Positions 20,488 through 28,809 of a stretch of 32,666 nt of DNA are shown here, one piece after another. Position 1 is the first letter of the stretch. Each line of letters opens with the position of its first letter. This DNA comes from SVQP01 sp045606685. Lineage in GTDB: Bacteria; Bacillota; Clostridia; Oscillospirales; CAG-272. Below the pieces are notes generated by a model, which saw only the letters and a list, made by a program, of their open reading frames with translations, searched no databases and was not told where the DNA came from. The stretch is from the NCBI GenBank assembly GCA_045606685.1, contig JAZUSJ010000196.1, positions 1 through 32,666 of the forward strand, given 5' to 3'. The translations under genes were made by a program, and so were the position numbers.

Positions 20488-22509
20488 TTAGGCTTGCCCC
20501 CTTCCCACAAGCACGGCACGATTGCCGAGCGCGTTGTCCATGCGGTCGACGATGCCCCCGACCATTCTGTCGCCGTCCAGATATACGCCGATGTTGTCGA
20601 TCTTACGCGAAAGCGCGTTGACAACAGAGATAAGTGCGCGAAGGTCTCCCGTCGCCTCTGCGTCCGTTCTTACGCCCAGCGCGGCGTTGACCGCGAGGCC
20701 GCTCTCAATTCCAGCCGTGGCCATAGCTGCGACGTTGTCGATTGCGTTCGTGACAGGCTTGGTGTCTTCCGTAATGCCTTTGGCAAGGCCGAGCGTGATG
20801 TTCTCGCCGATGTCCGCGAAAACGGTTGACGGCGAATGAATTCCGAGGATTGCCTTCGCGGCTGCGATGACGGAGCGGCCAGCTTCACGAGCAGCGGCGA
20901 CAGCGTTCGCGATTCCCTGCTTGATACCATTGGCGAGGCCGAGGATCAAGTTCTTGCCAGCGCTGACGAGCTGGCTTGCAAAGTTCTTAATGCCGCTGAC
21001 GATGCTTGAGCCGATTTGCGCGATAGCAGAGTTTACCGCCCCGAATGCGCTTTTGATGCCCTCCGGGATTTTTGCCGCGAAGTTCTTCACCGCTGCGAGG
21101 AGCTGCGGCCCCATGCCCTTGATCTTGTTGATGGTGTTCGTGACGTGCTGTTTTGCCGATTCAATCACTTGCGGGCCGACCTGTTTTACGCCGTCCACGA
21201 TCCCGGTGAAGAGCTGCACCGCCCCGGAAATCAAAGCCCCAGCCATGCTCAAAAGCCCCTGGATCAGAGCCATGACTATATCGGGCGCGGCCTCTACAAG
21301 CGCCATGCCGATTTCCGGGAGCGCCTGCACAAGCCCCATGAAGAGCTGCACGCCCGCCTCGACGATGACGGGAACATTCTGCACAATGCCCTCGACGAGC
21401 TGCGTGATCAGCGGCGGGATTGCCTGAATAAGCTGCGGGATTGCCTGGACGAGGCCGAGTGCGAGCGCGTTGATGATTTGCAACGCCACGGGAATGAGCT
21501 GCGGCAACAGAGTCAGAAACGCTGAAACCAGTTGAGGGATCAGCGTTGTGATCGTTGTGATGAGCTGGGGCAATGCTTGGGCAAGTCCTGTTCCGAGCTG
21601 CAAAATTGCGTTCATTCCGGCCGTCAGAAGCTCCGGGCCAAGCCCGGACAGCAGTTCGACAATGATCTGCGGCGCTCCGCCGATGATGTTGACCAACATG
21701 GGAAGGAGATTTTTTGCAAAGGCAACGACGCTTGATGTCAGCCGCGTAAGCTCTGAGTGAATATCCTCGCCGAGTACGAGCGACGCCATCAGATTTTGAG
21801 CGGCCGCTTTCATCTGGCCGAGGGAGCCTGAGAAAGTCCCCTCCGCCTCTCTCGCAAAGTTTCCTGCATACTGCGATGTCCTGTCCATGAACATCTGCAA
21901 GGCGAGTTCCGTCTTCTCGGCGTTTGAGGCGGTATTCCACTTAAAGTTCATGCCTTTTTCGAGGGCGTAAGCTTCAAGCGTGGTCGCGTTCATGGCGACG
22001 CCGAGGTTGTCCATCATCATGAAGTTGCCTTTGGCAGCTCCCGCGATGGCCTCCATTGCCGCAGACGTGTCGATTCCCATGACAGACGCAACATCCGCCG
22101 CCCGCTGCATGGACGCCGTTGTGAGATCAAGGGCTTTCTGCTGCTCGATTCCGGAGCCTTGAAACAGAGATCCCATTTTGTTCGCGGTCGCCATGTAATC
22201 AGACGCGGAGAGTCCCATGTTGCGATAAGCCGCGGTGGCGTGGGTCTGTATCGTTCCGGCAAAGTCGCCGAATACAGCAGAAACGCCGCCGAGGTTTTGC
22301 TCCAGCGCGCCGCCGAGATTGAGCGAGTCTTTTACAAGTTTCCCAACGCCAGCGGCCGCGAGGAATTTCGTCGCGGTCTTCAGAAAGCCGCCGGAGAAAG
22401 ATTTTCCGCCGCTCTCGCCCGCTCCGCCCAGATTTTTTTGAATGCCGGAGGCAATGTTTTTGGTTGTCGGTATGATTTGCACATATGCTGCTGCGATTTC
22501 TCCGGCCAT
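20488..22509 (-). CDS. Tail tape measure protein
   Basis: A 673-residue, Ala/Leu/Ile-rich helical protein, the longest in the window. The N-terminal third has the conserved tape-measure domain (SAVFGDFAGTIQTHATAAYR, GIDTSAAMEAIAGAAKGNFM). The middle is a run of hydrophobic repeats of the type LPQLIPVALQIINALALG and GIVQNVPVIVEAGVQLFMG with a period near 11 residues, and the C-terminus has LGIHSPSTVFADIGENI, a common ending. By length it sets a tail of about 100 nm (estimate at 0.15 nm per residue). An AGGAGG site precedes it, and it directly follows the chaperone genes. Confidence 0.93.
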   Translation of the reverse strand: MAGEIAAAYVQIIPTTKNIASGIQKNLGGAGESGGKSFSGGFLKTATKFLAAAGVGKLVKDSLNLGGALEQNLGGVSAVFGDFAGTIQTHATAAYRNMGLSASDYMATANKMGSLFQGSGIEQQKALDLTTASMQRAADVASVMGIDTSAAMEAIAGAAKGNFMMMDNLGVAMNATTLEAYALEKGMNFKWNTASNAEKTELALQMFMDRTSQYAGNFAREAEGTFSGSLGQMKAAAQNLMASLVLGEDIHSELTRLTSSVVAFAKNLLPMLVNIIGGAPQIIVELLSGLGPELLTAGMNAILQLGTGLAQALPQLITTITTLIPQLVSAFLTLLPQLIPVALQIINALALGLVQAIPQLIQAIPPLITQLVEGIVQNVPVIVEAGVQLFMGLVQALPEIGMALVEAAPDIVMALIQGLLSMAGALISGAVQLFTGIVDGVKQVGPQVIESAKQHVTNTINKIKGMGPQLLAAVKNFAAKIPEGIKSAFGAVNSAIAQIGSSIVSGIKNFASQLVSAGKNLILGLANGIKQGIANAVAAAREAGRSVIAAAKAILGIHSPSTVFADIGENITLGLAKGITEDTKPVTNAIDNVAAMATAGIESGLAVNAALGVRTDAEATGDLRALISVVNALSRKIDNIGVYLDGDRMVGGIVDRMDNALGNRAVLVGRGQA

Positions 22510-22512
22510 ATG

Positions 22513-23153
22513 TCAGCCTCCTATAATTTTACGCCGCGCCGCTTCGAAGTCTTCAAGGGATTGGAAGGTCTTGAAATCCTCCGTCGGTTTCTCTTTTGTG
22601 AGTTCTTCAAGCATGGATTTTGGCCGATTGCGGCCAGCCGCTCCGTCCTTTGTCTGCATCCAGGCGAGCGTTGTCAGCCTGTCCGCAATAACGCACAAGA
22701 GAGTTTCTTCCGTGTTCAGTTTCGCCCCTGCCATCGCCATCATGACGCGGCTGTCTTTAGATAGCCCAAGAGCGAGCGTTGCCAGTTTTCTCACCGGCAG
22801 CGCTCGCAGGTCGTAGATGTGATATGTCTCGGCCATGTCACATTCAAGCTCGTCCTTGTGTTTCGCCATGATGGCCGCAAGGGCGATTATTTTTTTTCGG
22901 CGTCCTTCATGCCCTCCATAATCTGGGCAAACTCCGCGGCAATCGCGGTAATGGGAACGCGGCCGTTTTCGCTGCGGCAATGCTCATAGAGCGCGGTCTT
23001 CTGCTCCGGCGTGAAAATCAAGCCGAACAGCGCGGGGAGCTTTGTCGCGTCGCCCTTGTCGACTTCGACGATCAGCTCGAAAACTTCCATATCGTCGAAA
23101 ACGTCCGGGGTCATGTCGATTTCAAAGCCTGTTTTCGTGACAATGTGAGCCAT
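22513..23153 (-). CDS. Tail assembly chaperone fusion (gpGT-like), made by -1 frameshift
   Basis: The 0-frame product (22887-23153, 88 residues, with FEIDMTPDVFDDMEVFELIV) ends GAAAAAAAATAA. The -1 frame from the A8 run continues IIALAAIMAKHKDELECDMA and on to EELTKEKPTEDFKTF and a stop at 22513. This is the classic gpG/gpGT pair of siphophages, between tail tube and tape measure. The short and long forms chaperone the tape measure protein during tail assembly. The fused form would be about 213 residues; an internal ATG in the T part could also be used. Confidence 0.88.
22887..23153 (-). CDS. Tail assembly chaperone, short form (gpG-like)
   Basis: Eighty-eight residues, acidic: MAHIVTKTGFEIDMTPDVFD, then EVDKGDATKLPALFGLIFTP and a helical end (FAQIMEGMKDAEKK). 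It is the main product of the gpG/gpGT pair and stops at a TAA immediately after the slippery A run. A GAGAAAG site precedes the ATG at 23153. Confidence 0.85.
   Translation of the reverse strand: MAHIVTKTGFEIDMTPDVFDDMEVFELIVEVDKGDATKLPALFGLIFTPEQKTALYEHCRSENGRVPITAIAAEFAQIMEGMKDAEKK
22890..22897 (-). promoter_or_regulatory. Programmed -1 ribosomal frameshift site
   Basis: A run of eight A on the coding strand supplies the heptamer A-AAA-AAA in the 0 frame (codons GAA AAA AAA TAA). The -1 frame is open for 125 codons beyond it and encodes the expected T domain. I saw no obvious strong stem directly downstream. Confidence 0.85.
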
Positions 23154-23179
23154 ATCTTTCTCTCCTTTTTACTTCTGCA

Positions 23180-23752
23180 TCAGGTTCCGGGCGTGGACGC
23201 GGCCTTGATATACTCAACATGAGTATCGCCGCTGATCGCGTTGCTCGGCAGAGCGTTCAGCGTGATCTCGTAGCCGATGGCCTCATCGTCCTTGTAGACG
23301 ATGTCGCCGACCTCGGCAACCTGGCCCTCGGGGATGACGATACGCTTCGCCGCGTTGTTCGTGAGGATCATGTCGATGACCCACACGCAGGCGGGGAGCT
23401 GCTTGCTGTTCGCGTGGACCGTCACGCCCGTCGACAGAGCGCCGCTCACGTTGGCGCTGCCATAAACGGCCTTGAGGACGTCCACGTTCAAGGACTCGAT
23501 GAGGGTGAACTTGAACTGATCCTCCTTCGCCGTCTGAAGCGTCAGAACGGTGTCGCCGCCCCACGCCTTGACGGTATCGGACTCGGGGCTGTTGGTGTTG
23601 GTCACGCCGTCCTCGGAAACATAGCCGAGATGCGTGAACGAAGTCAGCGCGGTGGTGGTGTCGGTCGGGAGCGTAGTCCCGCCAGCCGCCATGTAAATGG
23701 CGCCTGCGACCTTCGGCTTGCCAACGCTGACATTGGATACGGTGTTAGCCAT
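23180..23752 (-). CDS. Major tail (tube) protein
   Basis: A 190-residue beta-rich protein: VGKPKVAGAIYMAAGGTTLP at the start, SFTHLGYVSEDGVTNTNSPE and KAWGGDTVLTLQTAKEDQFK in the middle, typical of gpV/SPP1-type tube proteins. It polymerises around the tape measure. The ATG at 23752 is chosen because the conserved sequence begins there; an earlier start would run back through the upstream gene. It lies between the tail terminator and the chaperones, the expected place. Confidence 0.9.
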   Translation of the reverse strand: MANTVSNVSVGKPKVAGAIYMAAGGTTLPTDTTTALTSFTHLGYVSEDGVTNTNSPESDTVKAWGGDTVLTLQTAKEDQFKFTLIESLNVDVLKAVYGSANVSGALSTGVTVHANSKQLPACVWVIDMILTNNAAKRIVIPEGQVAEVGDIVYKDDEAIGYEITLNALPSNAISGDTHVEYIKAASTPGT

Positions 23753-23753
23753 T

Positions 23754-24101
23754 TTATGCCTCCATGTAAGTAATTCTGAATACCGCTTGATAGCGGTATG
23801 TCTTGGTGCTGGTGTCTGTGAAGTTGTAGTCTGTGTCGAGATAGCAGCCGCCGACAGCCGCCAGCGTGACGATGTTCTCCATTGCGGCCTTAACCTCTTC
23901 GTTGAGCTGTGCCGCGTCGAGCAGGGACGTTGTCGCGCAGCTTTGGACGGCAATATTCGCCGTGGGAATTCTGTTGACCTTGCTGCTGCCCGTCTTCTCG
24001 ATCACGACATAGCGAGACGGTGTCGGTTGTTCGGGGACTTCCATCTTGACGGGGACATTCAACGCCGCCGAAAGAAAGTCGAGGACGATTTTCTCAACCA
24101 T
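23754..24101 (-). CDS. Tail terminator / tail completion protein
   Basis: A 115-residue protein: VEKIVLDFLSAALNVPVKME, then PTPSRYVVIEKTGSSKVNRI and the end TKTYRYQAVFRITYMEA. Size, beta-strand pattern and position just before the tube gene fit the tail terminator that caps the tube and joins it to the neck. It overlaps the upstream gene by 8 bases. Confidence 0.75.
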   Translation of the reverse strand: MVEKIVLDFLSAALNVPVKMEVPEQPTPSRYVVIEKTGSSKVNRIPTANIAVQSCATTSLLDAAQLNEEVKAAMENIVTLAAVGGCYLDTDYNFTDTSTKTYRYQAVFRITYMEA

Positions 24102-24348
24102 TGTATTTTGCTCCTCTCACTTTTTCGAGGGTGTTGTTACGGTAGTTGTCAGCCCTTGCCGCAGCGGTTGCCGGATAGACTATCGCGCCAGTTCGTTCGG
24201 GGTAGTTGACAACGCGCACCGCGTATCCGGGGCCGCATATTTCGGCTTTCTGTTTGGCGGCGGCCATGCAGAGGCCAGCCACAGCGCTGCTTTTGAGAAG
24301 CTGCTCGCGTACTGCGCGTTTGTCGAGCTTTACTCTGACATTATTCAT
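24094..24348 (-). CDS. Neck protein (HK97 gp10-like, short)
   Basis: An 84-residue protein: VKLDKRAVREQLLKSSAVAG, then GPGYAVRVVNYPERTGAIVY and the basic end RADNYRNNTLEKVRGAKYNG. The helix, strand and basic tail order and the place between head closure and tail terminator match the short HK97-gp10-like neck family. A role in joining head and tail is inferred from position. It overlaps its neighbours by 8 bases on each side. Confidence 0.65.
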   Translation of the reverse strand: MNNVRVKLDKRAVREQLLKSSAVAGLCMAAAKQKAEICGPGYAVRVVNYPERTGAIVYPATAAARADNYRNNTLEKVRGAKYNG

Positions 24349-24685
24349 TTTCCCCCACCATGCTTTCGACCTTGACCTTCTTGTTCCACTTCAATGGAAG
24401 AAGATGGTCAAGCCCTTCCGTCGGCTGACCGATCACGCGCCAACGCTCGCCGAAAAAGGCGACCGTGTTGCCTTCCCAGACGTGCGTGTCGCCCTTCGGT
24501 ATGCCGAGCTGATATTTTGCGCGTCGGCCTGTGAGGTTGAGCGTGTCAAGGATCTCCTCGTCGCTCAAAGGCGCGACAAGTACGTTTTCGACAGGGACGG
24601 GGGTCAGAGTATAGACGGGGGCGTTGAAAGCGTCCACGCCTGTCTGTTCGCGCGTGTATAGCGTGACGGTGATGCCCTTAATCAT
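24341..24685 (-). CDS. Head closure protein (head-tail adaptor)
   Basis: A 114-residue beta-rich protein: TVTLYTREQTGVDAFNAPVY, VPVENVLVAPLSDEEILDTL and WEGNTVAFFGERWRVIGQPT. These features are those of phage head closure (stopper) proteins, which seal the portal after packaging. It follows the connector gene and precedes the neck gene, the usual order. Confidence 0.78.
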   Translation of the reverse strand: MIKGITVTLYTREQTGVDAFNAPVYTLTPVPVENVLVAPLSDEEILDTLNLTGRRAKYQLGIPKGDTHVWEGNTVAFFGERWRVIGQPTEGLDHLLPLKWNKKVKVESMVGENE

Positions 24686-24686
24686 G

Positions 24687-25058
24687 TCACACGCTCCCCG
24701 CGTCCTCTATCGGGCTTCGCGAGCCGATCTTATTGCCCATGCCGAGGAGCTGCTTCTCAAGCTTGCCGAGATAAAGCTCTCCTGTCGCTCCGTTGTTTCC
24801 GACCGTCCAGCTCTGCGTATAGCCGAGCGCAGACATAGATCCCTGCGTCGCGCCGAGCGGGACTCCGCTGTCGTCGCCCACGGCACGCTGCACCATACGG
24901 CAAGAGACGACCTTTTTCGCGTCTGCGTTTGCGTTCGGTGCAAACGTGTCGATGATTACGGCCGCGTCTTCAAGCAGATTTGTGATGACGCTTTCCTCTT
25001 CGGGAGTGAAACTCCGCGAAGTTCTGGCCTCAACATCTGCCACGGTTGCGTATGCCAT
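24687..25058 (-). CDS. Head-tail connector (Gp19/Gp15/Gp42 family)
   Basis: A 123-residue protein: MAYATVADVEARTSRSFTPE, then VITNLLEDAAVIIDTFAPNA (helix) and ALGYTQSWTVGNNGATGELY. This is the pattern of the Gp19/Gp15/Gp42 connector family, first adaptor under the portal. The ATG at 25058 follows GAGGTGAACTC. Confidence 0.82.
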   Translation of the reverse strand: MAYATVADVEARTSRSFTPEEESVITNLLEDAAVIIDTFAPNANADAKKVVSCRMVQRAVGDDSGVPLGATQGSMSALGYTQSWTVGNNGATGELYLGKLEKQLLGMGNKIGSRSPIEDAGSV

Positions 25059-25067
25059 GAGTTCACC

Positions 25068-25208
25068 TCATTTCTTGCGTTTGGGTTTCTCCTTTACCGG
25101 CGGAGGAGGAGGCGGGGCGATTTTGTGCCCCGCCTTGAGATACTCTTCGATGCGCGTCTCGTGGACGTACATCACGCCGCCGGTGTGTGCATTGATGAAT
25201 TCAATCAT
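25068..25208 (-). CDS. Small proline-lysine protein after major capsid
   Basis: Forty-six residues: MIEFINAHTGGVMYVHETRI, EEYLKAGHK, then a proline run (six P) and a Lys-rich end. The ATG shares its A with the stop of the capsid gene (TGATG). Small proteins with this start and tail occur after major capsid genes in Clostridia phages (recalled); a capsid-decoration or connector role is possible, but there is no evidence for it here. Confidence 0.65.
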   Translation of the reverse strand: MIEFINAHTGGVMYVHETRIEEYLKAGHKIAPPPPPPVKEKPKRKK

Positions 25209-26116
25209 CAGGCCTGCGGGGTGGCACCCGTCAGCAGGTTGAAGCACGCGGTGTCGGCGCGGAAACCGACCTCGATCTCGGCGCGCACGGCGAACATATT
25301 GTGCTCCCAGAGGTTGACCTGCTGGCTGTTGATGGTGAGGCCGGTCTGATCAGCGAAGCGGATCTGGACGCCCTCGACCGTGCCAAACATGGCCTGGCTC
25401 CAATCGCCAGCGATGCCGACGATGGCGGGAGTGCCCGCGCCGGTGCCGACAGGAGCAGCGCCAGCCTTGTAAACGCCACGGCCTTCGACGACCTGCGCTC
25501 CGATCAGACGCGGCAGGGCACCGTCAGCGGCGGAGTTGACAAAGATCGGACGGCCCGTGCTATCGACAGCACCGAGCAGAATGCCCTCGGCAGCGGGAGA
25601 CAGCGCGAAAGCGTTGAGGCTGCCCTTGTGGTCTGCGATGTCGGCATACGCGGCGACGAGGCCCTTGTATGCGGTGTGGGAGCCGGACGCGATCAGGCTC
25701 TGCGCGGTGCAAGCCGCGAACGTGTCGAAGTTCTCGCCGGGAGCGTCGCCGTTGCCAACGACGGTCTGGTCAAACTTGAGCGCGAGAGCGCCGGGGAGGC
25801 GGGCGACGATGGCGTCGTACAACGCAGCGGCGTCGCGACGGAATTCGTCGGAGAAGGGGACGATCACGGCCAGCTTGTAAGCCTGCATCAGCTTGGTGGA
25901 CAGGCTGGGGTTGCTGACGTTCTTCGCGCCGGTCTCGGCGACCCACGCGGCGGTCGGGTCGCCCGTGATGACGGGGATGGACAGGCCGCGGCCAGGGAGG
26001 GCGACCTTGCGAGCGAGACGCATGATGGCGCTTTCGCCCTGCATCTTCTGCATGATCTCCTGCGATACTTCCGCAGGGAGGGTGATGTTGGTGCGGTTGG
26101 TGGAAATACCAGACAT
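25208..26116 (-). CDS. Major capsid protein, HK97 fold
   Basis: A 302-residue protein with the usual order of an HK97-type capsid lacking a protease-cleaved delta domain: an N-arm (TNITLPAEVSQEIMQKMQGE), the E-loop region (VITGDPTAAWVAETGAKNVS), the spine helix (SDEFRRDAAALYDAIVARLP), the A domain (GRPIFVNSAADGALPRLIGA) and the closing strands (NLWEHNMFAVRAEIEVGFRA). A separate scaffold gene lies just upstream. It is preceded by AAAGGAGATTAC. It forms the shell of the head. Confidence 0.93.
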   Translation of the reverse strand: MSGISTNRTNITLPAEVSQEIMQKMQGESAIMRLARKVALPGRGLSIPVITGDPTAAWVAETGAKNVSNPSLSTKLMQAYKLAVIVPFSDEFRRDAAALYDAIVARLPGALALKFDQTVVGNGDAPGENFDTFAACTAQSLIASGSHTAYKGLVAAYADIADHKGSLNAFALSPAAEGILLGAVDSTGRPIFVNSAADGALPRLIGAQVVEGRGVYKAGAAPVGTGAGTPAIVGIAGDWSQAMFGTVEGVQIRFADQTGLTINSQQVNLWEHNMFAVRAEIEVGFRADTACFNLLTGATPQA

Positions 26117-26134
26117 TGTTGTAATCTCCTTTTG

Positions 26135-26593
26135 TTATAGATTGTCTTTTGCCCATTCCGCGAATTTGTCGCGGGTCTTGTTGTTGGGCATTGTGTGGAG
26201 TTCTCCGCCGTCCCTCAGAGAGGGATAGCCGGAGGGCGTGGCAAACGCGAGGATTGCTTTTGCCTGTTCCGCACAGGCGTCCTCGGTTTCCCCGGTCAGC
26301 AGCTCAGCCGGGACGTTGGTGTCTTTGGAAACTTTTGCCCGCATGACGCGCAGCTCTTCCGCGCGTTTCATGCTGTCGAGTTCCGTTTGCAGGGCGTTCG
26401 CTCTTGCCGTCACTTCATCGAGCGCGTCGGGCTTGTTCTTCCCGATCTCCGCCTGGGCGGCGGTAAGCTGCGCTTTTACGGCCTCAAGTTCGCCCTTTGC
26501 TTTGTTGATGTCCGCTCCGTTCAGATCCATAAGCTTGTCGATCTGTTCTGCGGTCGCTTCGGGGAAAAGTTCGGTGATGTCTGTGCGTTTCAT
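26135..26593 (-). CDS. Capsid scaffolding protein
   Basis: A 152-residue acidic protein with a coiled coil from about residue 26 to 80 (DINKAKGELEAVKAQLTAAQ, then ANALQTELDSMKRAEELRVM) and a conserved, basic end (NNKTRDKFAEWAKDNL) that would touch the capsid protein. Position directly before the major capsid gene, size and coiled-coil nature mark a DUF4355-type scaffold. A separate phage protease is not seen, so it may leave the head intact. Confidence 0.82.
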   Translation of the reverse strand: MKRTDITELFPEATAEQIDKLMDLNGADINKAKGELEAVKAQLTAAQAEIGKNKPDALDEVTARANALQTELDSMKRAEELRVMRAKVSKDTNVPAELLTGETEDACAEQAKAILAFATPSGYPSLRDGGELHTMPNNKTRDKFAEWAKDNL

Positions 26594-26693
26594 GTTTGTC
26601 TCCTTTTCGACTACGCTTTTTTACGAGGTTGCCTCTCTTGTCTTGATAGTTTTACGGCTTTCCGGCCTTGATTTTTATGAAAATAACGCCGCC

Positions 26694-27353
26694 TTAACGA
26701 CCGCGTTCTTTCAACTTGATTTGCAATTTTGAAATGATACTGCTGTCAGCCCATTTATCCGAGCCGACGATGTAGCTCCGCCATTGATTTGTGACGGGGC
26801 CTCCGACTAAATAATCGACATGATTGACGATGTTCGGCGACAGGTTGATGGCTGTGTCGGTGCCGTGATGCGTAATGAAATACTCGCGGAAGAGAGTGTC
26901 GTCGCCCTTGTTCATCTTGAACAGGATCTCTCCCTCTGCCGAAAATGGCCCGCCTGCCTTCACCCATGCGGAACAGCCGCGCGCGTATTCGTTCGGTATT
27001 CTCACGCATTGAAAACTGTGCCAAGCGTCCTCTGCGTATACCTCGCCGGCTATTTCAACGTCGTCCGTGAAATAGCGCGAGCAGAAACCATAAACAACGC
27101 CGCGGTCAAACTCGCGCGTCTTTTCGGCGAAGTCGGCAGAGATGACGACATCGTCCTGCAAATGCCATGTGCCGCCGTCGCCTGTGCAGCTCTCAAATGC
27201 CGCCATGCACGCCGCGAGATTTCCCATGCGCTCCGTGTCGTTCCACACGGTTATATCTTCGCGCTTGATGCCCTGCGCGGTCATGGACGGGATCATGAAT
27301 TCCTCGACATACCATAGCCGCGACGGGCAGGCGTGTATCATGTATTTCGGCAT
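26694..27353 (-). CDS. Putative glycosyltransferase (second of a pair in the head operon)
   Basis: A 219-residue protein; the ATG at 27353 is chosen for its GGGAGGATAT ribosome site. MPKYMIHACPSRLWYVEEFM and DITVWNDTERMGNLAACMAA form the start of a GT-A fold; WHLQDDVVISADF holds an acidic metal-binding motif; SPNIVNHVDYLVGG near the end contains the His commonly seen in this fold. It resembles GT25-like or related phage glycosyltransferases. It overlaps the GT8-like gene upstream by 16 bases. A 100-base gap (26594-26693) to the scaffold gene holds no visible gene. Glycosylation of head or tail proteins is the natural guess. Confidence 0.7.
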   Translation of the reverse strand: MPKYMIHACPSRLWYVEEFMIPSMTAQGIKREDITVWNDTERMGNLAACMAAFESCTGDGGTWHLQDDVVISADFAEKTREFDRGVVYGFCSRYFTDDVEIAGEVYAEDAWHSFQCVRIPNEYARGCSAWVKAGGPFSAEGEILFKMNKGDDTLFREYFITHHGTDTAINLSPNIVNHVDYLVGGPVTNQWRSYIVGSDKWADSSIISKLQIKLKERGR

Positions 27354-28042
27354 ATATCCTCCCAGCTCATGGCTCGGTACTTCTGCACAAGCGGCTCGTC
27401 CTGCCAGCGTTTGCGGCTCCACGGGAAGTTTTCGCCGATGCCCGCATAATGCACGATCTTCGGCTCTGCGCACGGTGCCGTGTAGCTGCAAGCGTTGTAT
27501 GCGCTCGATATGAGCCGTATATGCTCACGGCAGAGCGTGTTCATTACGTCCTGTTCGTTGGCAAACGTGTATTCCGTGTTGAGCGTGCGGATGATAACAT
27601 CGTCAAGGCCGCGCAGCGCGGGCAAGTTCATCAAAAGCACGCCAAAATTGACATAGGGCTGATGAAATCCTTGCTTGTTCGGCTCTGCCGCGCCTGCGAG
27701 CATATAGCCGTCCATGTTAATGTCCCACAGCTCGCAGATGTCTGCCGTTACGATTGCGTCAATGTCCAGCGACAGGACGATGTCCTCTTTGAACATCTTT
27801 GAGTAAGCCGCGCGCATCAACGGCATATATGTCCACGGGCTTGAGTAGTTTGGGCCGTTCTTGTCGAAAAAGGTCTGCCCGCTCACGTTCACGACTTCCA
27901 CGTTCGGAGCCGAAAAAGGAAGCTCGTCATCTTCCGCGAGGATGTATACCTTGTCCACCTGCGTGTGATACAACAGGCTTTTCAGCGCGGTCTCGATGTC
28001 TCCGTACACGTTGCGCGTGCCGGAGTATACGGCTGTCCTCAT
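27338..28042 (-). CDS. GT8-family glycosyltransferase
   Basis: A 234-residue protein. MRTAVYSGTRNVYGDIETAL is the N-terminal nucleotide-sugar half. DIVLSLDIDAIVTADICELW contains the DxD metal motif (SLDIDAIV). YVNFGVLLMNL and the end motif KIVHYAGIGENFPWSRKRW correspond to the NxGxxLxN and HxxG...KPW elements of family 8. It transfers a sugar from a nucleotide donor; acceptor unknown. It overlaps the minor head gene by ATGA and the next glycosyltransferase by 16 bases, so all are made together in the late phase. Confidence 0.85.
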   Translation of the reverse strand: MRTAVYSGTRNVYGDIETALKSLLYHTQVDKVYILAEDDELPFSAPNVEVVNVSGQTFFDKNGPNYSSPWTYMPLMRAAYSKMFKEDIVLSLDIDAIVTADICELWDINMDGYMLAGAAEPNKQGFHQPYVNFGVLLMNLPALRGLDDVIIRTLNTEYTFANEQDVMNTLCREHIRLISSAYNACSYTAPCAEPKIVHYAGIGENFPWSRKRWQDEPLVQKYRAMSWEDICRNT

Positions 28043-28809
28043 TCGATGTCCGTCTCCTCGGCGGCGGAGCTGTTACGCTCTTCCCGCTTCGCGTATGCGT
28101 CGCGTTTCTGCTCGTTGATGACTTCCTTGTTTCTCGCGTAGAATTCGCGACGCATGGAGTTGAGCTTTTGACGGCCTGTTCTGCCGTCCGCGCTGTCGTA
28201 CATTTCGCGGTATTCGTCCGGGGCATATCCGGCCACGTTGGACGAGCTGTCAAATCGGATCGCGTATGTGCAATCGCAATTCGCGTGAATGTGTTCAGCG
28301 TGTCCGCCTTTGATAGCGTCCCTTGACGCTGGCGTCCATCCGCGTGAGGCGAGCATGACGCAAAACGCGCACGTCATTCCGCGCGGTATCCACGCCCACT
28401 CTGCGCCATCGCGCAATGCGTTCTGCATGGTCGTGTCTACGCCCGCCATCTTGACCAGGCGGGAGACCGCCGCGCCGATTGCTTCGGCGTTTCCCGTCGT
28501 TTTGAGCGTCCCCACGACCGTCCGCGCAACATCGTCGTAAGTTGCGGTCGCCGCCGGATATGCGGCTTCAAGCGTCTTTCCTTCCGCGAGCGCGACCGCG
28601 TCGTACATCTGCGCGGTCAGCTCCGTCGCCGCTTCTCCGTACTTTGTCGCGATAGCGTAGCAATACGCCAACAGCTCGCCCATCTGTGCCGAGTTGGTAA
28701 GCGCGGAGAGATGGGCTTCGTAATACGCCGAGACCTTCGCCGCGGCTGCGTCGTTAATCTTGCGTAGGTCTGCGACATATTTGTCCCATACCTTGCTCGA
28801 TATTTTCAT
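28039..28809 (-). CDS. Minor head protein (VG15/MuF-like head morphogenesis)
   Basis: A 256-residue protein. The N-terminal two thirds are helical (AAYPAATATYDDVARTVVGT), then a zinc-site region: TCAFCVMLASRG with two Cys and HAEHIHANCDCTYAIRF with His and Cys, the pattern of VG15-type head morphogenesis proteins. The last 40 residues are charged and may contact DNA or scaffold. It directly follows the portal gene with an ATGA overlap. It probably enters the procapsid with the portal and may be ejected with DNA. Confidence 0.85.
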   Translation of the reverse strand: MKISSKVWDKYVADLRKINDAAAAKVSAYYEAHLSALTNSAQMGELLAYCYAIATKYGEAATELTAQMYDAVALAEGKTLEAAYPAATATYDDVARTVVGTLKTTGNAEAIGAAVSRLVKMAGVDTTMQNALRDGAEWAWIPRGMTCAFCVMLASRGWTPASRDAIKGGHAEHIHANCDCTYAIRFDSSSNVAGYAPDEYREMYDSADGRTGRQKLNSMRREFYARNKEVINEQKRDAYAKREERNSSAAEETDIE

